Assembly (NCBI GenBank): GCA_016934435.1
Contig: JAFGSU010000481.1
Span: 1-7,042 of the forward strand
Direction of reading: 5' to 3'
Source of the DNA: Candidatus Zhuqueibacterota bacterium
GTDB taxonomy: Bacteria > Zhuqueibacterota > Zhuqueibacteria > Residuimicrobiales > Residuimicrobiaceae
DNA length: 7,042 bases
Shown here piece by piece: positions 1 through 5,616 of this stretch. The translations under genes and the position numbers were made by a program. A model generated the notes under the pieces. It saw only the letters and a program-made list of their open reading frames with translations. It was not told the DNA's origin and made no database searches. The first letter of the stretch is position 1, and the number at the start of each line of letters is the position of its first letter.

Positions 1-436
1 GCGCCGGTTTGGAATCGGTCTTGTCGGTCAATCCCACCCAGGCAATGGCATCCTGCACCGCTTTGTTCCGTTCAGCCGCCGGCATCTTGAGCAGCAGCAG
101 CGGAAACTCGACATTTTCGTAGACGGTGTATACCGGAAACAGGTTGTAGGTCTGAAATATAAAGCCGAGATGCCGGTTGCGCAATTGCGCCGCCTGTTTG
201 TGGGTTAGCGAACCAACAGACTGACTCAGCACCACAGCGACGCCTTCGGATGGCACATCCAGGGAACCGATGATGTTGAGCAGCGTGGTTTTGCCGGAGC
301 CGCTGGGCCCGACGATGCCGGTGAACTCGCCTTTTTTGAACAACAGGTCGATGTCGGTCAAAGCGGTAAAATAACCGCCGCCCATGGGGAAGCGCTTTAC
401 CAAATTTTCAATCCTGACAATTTCGGAATTCTGCAT
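1..436 (-). CDS. ABC transporter ATP-binding protein, LolD/MacB type (partial, N-terminal part)
   Basis: About 145 codons read on the minus strand from an ATG at 436 to the left window edge, with no stop. The Walker A motif GPSGSGKTT is at about residues 45-53. The Q-loop stretch FQTYNLFPVYTVYENVEFPL follows at about 99-118. This order and wording are typical of the ATPases that work with FtsX-like permeases (LolD, MacB, FtsE relatives) and drive export or lipoprotein transfer from the inner membrane. Walker B and the ABC signature would lie beyond the edge. Three in-frame ATGs occur (448, 439, 436). A GAGGA Shine-Dalgarno at 442-446 sits 5 nt from the ATG at 436, the same spacing seen for other genes here, so 436 is preferred. 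It is downstream of and co-directional with the DUF6544-like, barrel and TetR genes. The family is clear; the substrate is not. Confidence 0.93.
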   Translation of the reverse strand, partial: MQNSEIVRIENLVKRFPMGGGYFTALTDIDLLFKKGEFTGIVGPSGSGKTTLLNIIGSLDVPSEGVAVVLSQSVGSLTHKQAAQLRNRHLGFIFQTYNLFPVYTVYENVEFPLLLLKMPAAERNKAVQDAIAWVGLTDKTDSKPA

Positions 437-490
437 CATAGTCCTCATGATAGAATAGTTACTTTTGTCTCTATTTTCTGCGTCGGCAAG

Positions 491-507
491 TGCGATCAAT
501 GGTCGCA
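491..507. other. Stem-loop between the DUF6544-like and ABC ATPase genes
   Basis: TGCGATC-AAT-GGTCGCA forms a 7-bp stem (one T-G wobble) with a 3-nt loop. A competing 5-bp pairing joins CTGCG at 478-482 to CGCAG at 504-508. It lies in the 110-bp gap between two minus-strand genes and has no T-run on either side, so it does not look like an intrinsic terminator. It could be an mRNA processing or stability structure. The function is inference. Confidence 0.35.
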
Positions 508-546
508 GCTTGTAAAAACATATTTGCTGTTTATCAAGACTTTCCC

Positions 547-1239
547 TTATGGATTGTATTTCTTACAATTGTATTCTATTTCCTCCAGGTTGAACCTGGC
601 GTAACAAAACTCACCCTCTGGTTTGTGCCAGATGGCCTCGCCGTAGGAGGTGGCCATTCTGCCGTCGAATTCTTTATATTCTTTTAGCGGTGTGGTCCAT
701 CTATAATTATTGTAGACCTTGCCGTCCGCTGATTCATATCTGTCGTCGGAGGCAAAATTGATCAATTCGCCTTTCTCATTGAAATAGCGGAGGTATTTTT
801 GCACCGGACCGGGTAAATGTTCGATATCCTTCTCCGTCATTATCGGCTGCGCCGACATTCTGGTCAATCCGAGTTCGACTTGATTTTTAAATACATTCTG
901 AAAGCTCGTCGGCCGTGATTCGGCAAAGGCTATAATGACCGGAATGAGCAAAATTACATTGGCTGCGGTGCCATACCTGGCGTCGCTCCAGGAGGATATA
1001 ATCAGTACCTGAGAAGTCACAATGGATAGCAGACCGATGATCCACCAGCTCTCTCTTTCTTTGAAATAGAGCGCGAATGTGGCCAGGAACAATACCGTGG
1101 TTACCAACCATAATGCGCCCAACGGCTTTGAAATGTTTTTCGTCAGTTGCTCCACCGGCGCTATGTGAAAGGCTTTGACAAATCCCAATAAATGGATCAA
1201 TCCGTGAATAAACATGATGATGAGAAAAACAAAACGCAT
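547..1239 (-). CDS. Membrane protein, DUF6544-like, apparently missing its central region
   Basis: 230 residues, start ATG at 1239 with a strong GGGAGGA Shine-Dalgarno at 1245-1251, 5 nt away. Residues 1-105 hold four hydrophobic segments (about 3-20, 42-58, 65-82, 91-106), including an N-terminal IHGLIHLLGF stretch. A soluble part then begins with LPGPVQKYLRY (142-152). From memory of the family, this motif is normally followed by more than 100 residues of beta-rich domain. Here the protein jumps at about residue 153 to FNEKGELINFASDDRY and then to the usual C-terminal end (YKEFDGR, GEAIWHKPEGEF, NLEEIEYN). Both ends therefore match but the middle seems deleted in frame. The gene looks richer in A+T than its neighbours by eye. 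It sits between the barrel gene and the ABC ATPase on the same strand. The function of the family is unknown; the shortened protein may be non-functional. The family name is from memory. Confidence 0.85.
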   Translation of the reverse strand: MRFVFLIIMFIHGLIHLLGFVKAFHIAPVEQLTKNISKPLGALWLVTTVLFLATFALYFKERESWWIIGLLSIVTSQVLIISSWSDARYGTAANVILLIPVIIAFAESRPTSFQNVFKNQVELGLTRMSAQPIMTEKDIEHLPGPVQKYLRYFNEKGELINFASDDRYESADGKVYNNYRWTTPLKEYKEFDGRMATSYGEAIWHKPEGEFCYARFNLEEIEYNCKKYNP

Positions 1240-1324
1240 AAAAATCCTCCCTTTACGGGCGATAAAAGTCGGAGTGTATATCCAAATTTTATGGTTGCCC
1301 GGTAAAAGACATTCATTGTGAAAA

Positions 1325-2545
1325 TTAAAAATTATAAACCACCATCACCTGCAGTCCCTTGCCGTTAAAAGCGTTAAACGACTGCTGGTTTTGATAGAGC
1401 AGAAACTGCTCCGGATTCCAGTAGCCCATGAGATTGATCTGCCAGCGGTCGTAGGTCCGGCTCCAGTTAATGAAACGGTACCAGTCCCGATTCTCCCAGT
1501 CATAGAAAACCATGCCCTGGAACATGTCGAGGATGCCGAACGGATAGCCGGCGGAGAGGGCGGAGAAAGAATAGGTTTCTTCTGCTTCAAGCGCTTCTTC
1601 GCCGGTCGCCAGCAGCAGGTATTCGCCCGCAAGGTGGAGGCCGTTGCCGAGGCCGAAGGTGTAATCGGCGCCGATGTTGACCATATTTTGATAGGCGAAC
1701 GCCGTCCACTGCAGCCGGCGGTGCACCAGGACCGCCTCGAACCAGCAGCCGATGCCGACGTCCCATTTGCCGTCCAGGGCAAGTCGCTGTTCGGGAGCGC
1801 TGCCGGTGCCCAGGGGCATGGCGTTCAATAATCCTTTTTGCAAATCCATCTGCCGGTGATGGTAGGAAAAGCCTATTTCGCCGGTTGCCAGAGGCAGCTG
1901 AATCCGGCCGCCGTATTCCAGCTTGTGCGCATCGCCGGGGATGACTTCCCAGCCCTTGAGATCGTCGTTGCCGTACAGTCCCCACAACCACAGGTTGGCG
2001 TTATTGAGAAAGTAATACCGCACCAGCAGCCCGTAGACGCCGTCGGTGAGCTGCAGCGGGTCGCGCGGATCGATGCGGTCGAACCACATCAGCGGCCGCA
2101 GCAGGAGGGCGGAGCCGAAATTGATTTTTTGTAATCCGGCGCGTACTTCTAACTGTGCGCTCGAAAGCCGCAGATAGCAGCGATAGGGTTTCAGTTCGCC
2201 GTCGCGGTTCTCTCGATTCCAGCCGGCAAAGCTGTGAAAGCCATAGGCGTGCAGCGCTACTTCGGCGCTGATCCGATATTCCTTGGATAAGGCTTTTTCC
2301 GCGTACAGCGCCGGAATGAATCGCGCCCCGACTTGCGAATGCTTTGCTTCCTCGCCGTCATAAAGCGCCCAGGAGACGATCTGACCCTGCCAGTCGATCT
2401 GCTGCGCCCCGGCCATTTGCCCTGAAATCAGCTGTATGGCGAGAAGCGCCGCGCCGAAGATAGGCAGGTTGGGATAGAATCCTCTGCGATCGCTTTTGCC
2501 GTATCGATGAACGGCAAACGGTTTTATGTGGTTATCAGGTTTCAT
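1325..2545 (-). CDS. Putative outer-membrane beta-barrel (porin-like) protein
   Basis: About 406 residues from ATG 2545; an ATG at 2563 would add six residues but has no Shine-Dalgarno. The 2545 start overlaps the TetR stop by 11 nt and has only a weak GGA upstream, so translation is probably coupled to the regulator. A long basic N-terminus is followed by a hydrophobic segment (PIFGAALLAIQLISGQMAGA) and a likely signal peptidase site after AGA. The mature part is rich in alternating aromatic and polar stretches and ends in VVYNF. A terminal aromatic residue is the usual sign of a barrel folded by the BAM machinery. A central segment (RAGLQKINFG, then WFDRIDPRDPLQLTDGVYG) resembles the G-x-Q-x-I-x-x-G / DP region of several porin-like families. 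No exact family is assigned. Context suggests it is the outer-membrane partner of the nearby ABC system. Confidence 0.85.
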   Translation of the reverse strand: MKPDNHIKPFAVHRYGKSDRRGFYPNLPIFGAALLAIQLISGQMAGAQQIDWQGQIVSWALYDGEEAKHSQVGARFIPALYAEKALSKEYRISAEVALHAYGFHSFAGWNRENRDGELKPYRCYLRLSSAQLEVRAGLQKINFGSALLLRPLMWFDRIDPRDPLQLTDGVYGLLVRYYFLNNANLWLWGLYGNDDLKGWEVIPGDAHKLEYGGRIQLPLATGEIGFSYHHRQMDLQKGLLNAMPLGTGSAPEQRLALDGKWDVGIGCWFEAVLVHRRLQWTAFAYQNMVNIGADYTFGLGNGLHLAGEYLLLATGEEALEAEETYSFSALSAGYPFGILDMFQGMVFYDWENRDWYRFINWSRTYDRWQINLMGYWNPEQFLLYQNQQSFNAFNGKGLQVMVVYNF

Positions 2546-3122
2546 CTTTTCCGAAAATCCCATAAAAGAAAAAACGGGTTATCTCCATGATCAAATCCTG
2601 AGGCGTATCGTAAAGGGCGAGCAGTTTTTCATCTTTGGCTGCCTGCAACAAATTTTCGAGCATGTAAAGCAGAAAAGGGGGATAAATTTCCACTCTTATT
2701 TGACCGGCCTTTTGTGCCCGGCTAAAATCATGGACGATTCGCTGATAAGATTCATGCGCTATCTGCGCGATCAATTCTCTGATTTCCGGTTCCGCCTCCT
2801 TGTGAATATCATCAAAAAATTCCTGACTCAGATCTGTGGTTTGCTGCCATTTCAATTGAACCATTTTTTTTACTTTTTCGCGGAACGGTATGGGCTCTTC
2901 CATAATCTGGTCGTACTGTGACATGACTTCATCAACCATGCGCCGAATGATATATTTGAGCAAATCCGATTTGTTGCGGAAATATTTGTAAAAAGTCATT
3001 TTGCTGACTCGCGCCTCACGGCAGATTTCTTCAACAGATACGCGCTTGACGCCATGGCGCATAAATAGCGCTTTTGCCGCCTCGTATAGCTGATCGACCT
3101 TGTTCTTACGTGGACCCGCCAT
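2535..3122 (-). CDS. TetR/AcrR-family transcriptional regulator
   Basis: 195 residues, a normal TetR length. The N-terminal DNA-binding domain (about 8-58) shows the classic pattern ALFMRHGVKRVSVEEICREA, then VSKMTFYKYFRNKSDLL, with the helix-turn-helix at about 28-47. The remaining roughly 135 residues are helical, with no recognisable ligand signature. Such proteins usually repress neighbouring transport genes and release DNA on ligand binding. This gene is first in a minus-strand run with the barrel gene, whose start overlaps its last codons, so autoregulation of the whole run is likely. The start ATG at 3122 has only a weak AAGG about 10 nt upstream. The 139 bp upstream are very AT-rich and contain a possible operator. 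The ligand cannot be told from sequence. Confidence 0.95.
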   Translation of the reverse strand: MAGPRKNKVDQLYEAAKALFMRHGVKRVSVEEICREARVSKMTFYKYFRNKSDLLKYIIRRMVDEVMSQYDQIMEEPIPFREKVKKMVQLKWQQTTDLSQEFFDDIHKEAEPEIRELIAQIAHESYQRIVHDFSRAQKAGQIRVEIYPPFLLYMLENLLQAAKDEKLLALYDTPQDLIMEITRFFFYGIFGKDET

Positions 3123-3142
3123 AAATATAGAACCTTACGAAA

Positions 3143-3178
3143 TTATAATATTATTACGTTAATCGTTTGATATTATAA
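3143..3178. promoter_or_regulatory. Candidate operator/promoter upstream of the TetR gene
   Basis: A 9-bp perfect inverted repeat, TTATAATAT (3143-3151) and ATATTATAA (3170-3178), separated by 18 bp, starts 21 bp upstream of the TetR start codon. Read on the minus strand each arm contains TATAAT, a perfect -10 hexamer, but no good -35 was found at 16-18 bp. An autoregulatory TetR operator overlapping the promoter would fit here. The region is AT-rich, so chance palindromes are likely. Confidence 0.3.
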
Positions 3179-3261
3179 GTATCGTACGTATATAAACGGA
3201 TAATTGTTTCATTATATTTCAATCGCTATTCGTATGGTCTTATTGACGTCGAGCCGTTTAA

Positions 3262-3729
3262 TCATCTTTTTTTCGTCGACGTCGCTTCCACCAGCACGGC
3301 GGTGCCGTAGCACAGCACCTCGGTCACGCCCTGCATGATCTCGGTGGCATCGTAACGCACGCCGATCACCGCATTGGCGCCTCTCTCCTCGGCGTGGCTG
3401 ACCATCATCTCAAAGGCTTCTTCGCGGGTTTGTTCACACAGCTCGGAGAACAGGGTGATGTTGCCGCCGAATATGGTCTGCAGCGACGCGCCGATGGTGC
3501 CGAAGATGGAACGCGACCGCACGATGATGCCGCGCACTACGCCGAACGACTCGACGATGCGATAGCCGTCGATGGTAAAGGCGGTAGTGGTCAGGCCGTG
3601 CATCGGCGGCGGCTGCATGGCCCGCTCTTTTTCGGTTTCGCTCAATTTGGGAAAACACTCCCTGCAGATGGTTTTGGTTTTAAAATAGTATCGGGATGGA
3701 TACTCCTTACCACATCGCTCGCATTTCAT
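3262..3729 (-). CDS. YbjQ/UPF0145-family protein with N-terminal zinc ribbon
   Basis: 155 residues. Residues 3-25 hold two CxxC knuckles (C3/C6 and C22/C25), a likely zinc ribbon. Residues of about 45-149 match the YbjQ/UPF0145 domain: TTTAFTIDGYRIVESFGVVRG, SRSIFGTIGASLQTIFGG, the EEAFEMMVSHAEERGANAVIG helix and a C-terminal YGTAVLVE strand. The family forms small ring-like oligomers and has been called heavy-metal-binding, but its biological role is poorly defined. The start at 3729 has GGAGG at 3735-3739 with a 5-nt spacer. A strong-looking promoter lies upstream, so the gene is probably transcribed on its own. The stop is followed by a weak inverted repeat (3245-3252 with 3276-3283) without a T-run. 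Domain identity is confident; the metal is not known. Confidence 0.93.
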   Translation of the reverse strand: MKCERCGKEYPSRYYFKTKTICRECFPKLSETEKERAMQPPPMHGLTTTAFTIDGYRIVESFGVVRGIIVRSRSIFGTIGASLQTIFGGNITLFSELCEQTREEAFEMMVSHAEERGANAVIGVRYDATEIMQGVTEVLCYGTAVLVEATSTKKR

Positions 3730-3784
3730 GGCGGCCTCCGGCGCATGATAGATTCAAATTTTATTTTCAAATGCTTATGATTAT

Positions 3785-3813
3785 ATTATAAGGATATTTT
3801 GATTCCTTTGCAA
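3785..3813 (-). promoter_or_regulatory. Sigma-70-type promoter for the YbjQ-family gene
   Basis: On the minus strand TTGCAA (3808-3813, 4 of 6 to the -35 consensus) is followed by exactly 17 bp and then TATAAT (3785-3790, perfect -10). The predicted transcription start is near 3778, giving a leader of about 50 nt to the ATG at 3729. Confidence 0.6.
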
Positions 3814-3847
3814 TAAAAAAGCCCAAATTTACGGCGCTGTCGATGGC

Positions 3848-3901
3848 AACACCGATTCGGTGTCTACAGGTTAATTAAATATTCCTGTGGGTTGCACATT
3901 T
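3848..3901 (+). repeat. Repeat R1, copy 1
   Basis: 54 bp aligning without gaps to 6719-6772, about 40 of 54 identical by hand count. Conserved blocks are AACAYYGATTCGGTG at the left and CCTGTGGGTKGCACATTT at the right. Two hairpins are possible: ACACCG-ATT-CGGTGT (3849-3863), and CTACAGG (3864-3870) with CCTGTGG (3884-3890). Nature unknown. Confidence 0.7.
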
Positions 3902-3924
3902 TACCTTCAATTTGCGAATGTGCA
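3893..3924. other. Inverted repeat TGCACATT / AATGTGCA
   Basis: Perfect 8-bp arms (3893-3900 and 3917-3924) around a 16-nt loop. The left arm overlaps the right end of repeat R1, and the right arm is absent next to the second R1 copy. It could be a leader RNA structure for the sigma operon or a protein-binding site; nothing decides between these. Confidence 0.45.
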
Positions 3925-4162
3925 CCTAATTCGGGGATCATACAATGGCATTCGTGGGGGGTACATCCCGATTCCAAAACGCCTCACCAGGCATCCGGCA
4001 GGTTGGTGTGAGATGAAAATTTATAAAATTGGGATTGCCGCTATTTAACCTTTTTTTGTTTGCGGCGTATCATGAGTGTAAGGTTGATTGTTATCGCGTT
4101 GCCGCTGATCCTAAATCCTGATGGAACGAATCCCGGCAGAGTATGCCGGATTATCTGGAAAT

Positions 4163-4169
4163 GAGAGGA
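4163..4169 (+). promoter_or_regulatory. Shine-Dalgarno that fixes the TTG start of the sigma gene
   Basis: GAGAGGA ends 4 nt before TTG at 4174. No ATG or GTG in the same frame lies at a suitable distance, and the sigma-70 region 2 homology begins soon after, so TTG is the most likely start. Confidence 0.7.
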
Positions 4170-4173
4170 CCTG

Positions 4174-4725
4174 TTGTCGGACGATATCTCAAAAGCCGGA
4201 TATGCAAATCATTCGCATGATCTAAATGTTTTTCGCCGACTGGTGGAGACGCATCAATCGTACGCTTATGCGCTGGCGATACGGTTGTTGCATAATCGGC
4301 AGGATGCGGAGGATGTGGTCCAGGAGGCGTTTATTCGCATCTGGCGGCACCGGTCGCGATATAATCCGGAGGTCAAATTCACCACCTATTTATATAAAAT
4401 TGTCGTTCGTCTGTGTTATGACCGGCTGCGATCGCGCAAGCGGCGACGGAGGGTCATCGATAGCGAGATGGAAGTAAATAGTGCCTGCGCCGCTGATGAT
4501 AATGATGAAATCGCAGACATCGATCAGCAGGAGCTTTTACAGCGCATCCATATCCTGGCATCGGCTCTGCCGCTGAAGCAAAAATTGGTCTTTTGCCTGC
4601 GCGATCTGCAGGGATTGACCATCGACGAGGTCAAGCAGGTCACCGGATTATCCACCGCTGCCGTAAAAACCAATCTATTCCACGCGCGCAAGTTTTTGCG
4701 AGAACAGCTAACTCGCCGGGAATAG
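4174..4725 (+). CDS. ECF-type RNA polymerase sigma factor
   Basis: 183 residues from a TTG start. Region 2 (about 20-90) shows FRRLVETHQSYAYALAIRLL, the DAEDVVQEAFIRIWRH core-binding stretch and FTTYLYKIVVRLCYDRLR, the -10-reading helix. An acidic linker (about 100-120, DDNDEIADID) leads to region 4 (about 127-180) with LPLKQKLVFCLRDLQGLTIDEV and the recognition helix around LSTAAVKTNLFHARKFLRE. There is no region 1 or 3, as expected for the ECF group. The anti-sigma gene follows after 34 bp, then a lipoprotein gene, so this sigma most likely responds to an envelope signal and is held at the membrane until released. An autoregulated promoter is likely but was not identified. Confidence 0.96.
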   Translation: MSDDISKAGYANHSHDLNVFRRLVETHQSYAYALAIRLLHNRQDAEDVVQEAFIRIWRHRSRYNPEVKFTTYLYKIVVRLCYDRLRSRKRRRRVIDSEMEVNSACAADDNDEIADIDQQELLQRIHILASALPLKQKLVFCLRDLQGLTIDEVKQVTGLSTAAVKTNLFHARKFLREQLTRRE

Positions 4726-4759
4726 GTATAATCATGGTATTCTAACTTTCGAGTGTAAA

Positions 4760-5578
4760 ATGAGTTGTCGAAAATATCGAAAATATATTGAATTGGATGA
4801 TCTGTTGACCGAAGCGCAAGCCGCTCGACTTCAGCAACACATTCAAATTTGCGCCGGCTGCGCCCGCCTGTGGCGCAACCGGCAGGCGTTCAAGCAGAAC
4901 ATCGAGCTGATGCAGGACCATCCGCCCGTACCGGAGCAGCCGCAAATACTGACCGAAGCCATCATGTCCTCCCTCCCTGTTGCATCAGCAAAAGCGGGTG
5001 CAGGGCGATCAAAATCGACTCTTATGAGCCTTTTCCTGCAGCAGAGGGTGCGCCTGGCTCTGGTAGGGCTGCTGGTACTGCTGCTGAATGCGCTGGCGCT
5101 GCAGGAGGCAGCCATAAGCTACCGTCTGTGGCAGTGGGAGCAAAAAGCGGCCAGTCAGACGGTACAGCCGTACAACGTTGTCGCATTCTCCGGTCATTCC
5201 ATTTTTCTGCGATATTTTGCCGGTAGCGCCCAGGCGCGCGAGTTGATGCGGCAGATCGAGAAGGAGGCGACGCAGCTGGCAACCCTGATTAAAAAGAAAC
5301 GCGACGACCGTTCTTCTGAGGAGATGGCGGATATTGCTTCGTTCCAACGCAGTTTTGAAAATAAATGGCGATATTCTTTCTCCACTCGCAATGACATGCT
5401 TTACTATCTCCTTCCAGAAATAATAGCATTTTTGCCATGCTCAACTCGAAAGGAGGTGGCAGAAATTGAGAGGCTGCTCATGCGCTTGCCGGGGAGTAAA
5501 GCCATGGAACGCATCCTGCGTGTGGGCCAAGTACGCCCGGCATATAATCGGCTTTTCCTTTCATTGAAGGAACTTTGA
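4760..5578 (+). CDS. Zinc-finger anti-sigma factor, membrane-bound, with a repeat-derived segment
   Basis: 272 residues. The N-terminal cytoplasmic domain has the zinc anti-sigma motif H27-x3-C31-x2-C34, plus C3 as a possible fourth ligand. This domain would bind the sigma factor encoded just upstream. One transmembrane helix lies at about 97-114 (VRLALVGLLVLLLNALAL), followed by a roughly 155-residue extracytoplasmic part rich in charged helices (about 150-200). Residues of about 184-213 (around EMADIASFQRSFEN and FSTRND) are encoded by a copy of the repeat found three times at 6781-7042. The reading frame stays open through it, and a plausible helical C-terminus (EVAEIERLLMRLPG, LFLSLKEL) follows. 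The Shine-Dalgarno is weak (GAGTG), so coupling to the sigma gene is possible. The sensory partner may be the next gene. Anti-sigma identity is well supported by motif and position; the extracytoplasmic part matches no family I recognise. Confidence 0.92.
   Translation: MSCRKYRKYIELDDLLTEAQAARLQQHIQICAGCARLWRNRQAFKQNIELMQDHPPVPEQPQILTEAIMSSLPVASAKAGAGRSKSTLMSLFLQQRVRLALVGLLVLLLNALALQEAAISYRLWQWEQKAASQTVQPYNVVAFSGHSIFLRYFAGSAQARELMRQIEKEATQLATLIKKKRDDRSSEEMADIASFQRSFENKWRYSFSTRNDMLYYLLPEIIAFLPCSTRKEVAEIERLLMRLPGSKAMERILRVGQVRPAYNRLFLSLKEL
5310..5396 (+). repeat. Dispersed repeat, copy inside the anti-sigma coding sequence
   Basis: Positions 5310-5386 align without gaps to copy A (6781-6857), about 59 of 77 identical by hand count. 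Positions 5327-5390 align without gaps to copy C (6979-7042), about 46 of 64. The right end CTCGCAATGACAT is the reverse complement of the left end of copy B. Shared core: GCGGAKATTGCTTCGYTCC. It supplies about 29 codons in frame. Confidence 0.8.
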
Positions 5579-5604
5579 CCATAGTCCCATTTTTGAAGAC
5601 TTTC

Positions 5605-5611
5605 AGGAGGT
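5605..5611 (+). promoter_or_regulatory. Strong Shine-Dalgarno of the lipoprotein gene
   Basis: AGGAGGT lies 5 nt before ATG 5617, close to a full anti-16S match and much stronger than that of the anti-sigma gene upstream. The lipoprotein is therefore probably made in excess over the anti-sigma factor from the same transcript. Confidence 0.75.
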
Positions 5612-5616
5612 GAAAA

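Larger units (their letters stand above)
3814..4173. other. Gene-free region rich in inverted repeats
   Basis: About 360 bp between the YbjQ promoter and the sigma-factor start. No convincing gene is seen; the longest plus-strand reading after an ATG (3944) is only 23 codons. It holds repeat R1 (3848-3901), the TGCACATT inverted repeat (3893-3924), a bulged inverted repeat CTCACCA / TGGTGTGAG (3983-3989, 4004-4012), and CCGGC-agagtat-GCCGG (4133-4149) just before the sigma Shine-Dalgarno. The sigma operon promoter must lie here or within these structures. GGAAC at 4123-4127 resembles an ECF -35, but no matching -10 was found at the right distance. Confidence 0.6.

Noticed and set aside
1391..2134. 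Plus-strand open frames across the barrel gene
   Set aside because: They lie opposite the clear barrel gene, and their arginine/proline-rich or repetitive composition is typical of antisense shadow frames.
3245..3283. GACGTCGA / TCGACGTC inverted repeat around the YbjQ stop as a terminator
   Set aside because: The loop is 23 nt, the stem 8 bp and no T-run follows on the minus strand, so it is not a convincing intrinsic terminator.
3944..4015. 23-codon frame MAFVGGTSRF... between the YbjQ and sigma genes
   Set aside because: Too short, no Shine-Dalgarno, and the sequence is dominated by inverted repeats.
4123..4149. ECF-type autoregulated promoter starting with GGAAC
   Set aside because: No -10 element of ECF type occurs at 16-17 bp; that position is taken by the CCGGC/GCCGG hairpin.
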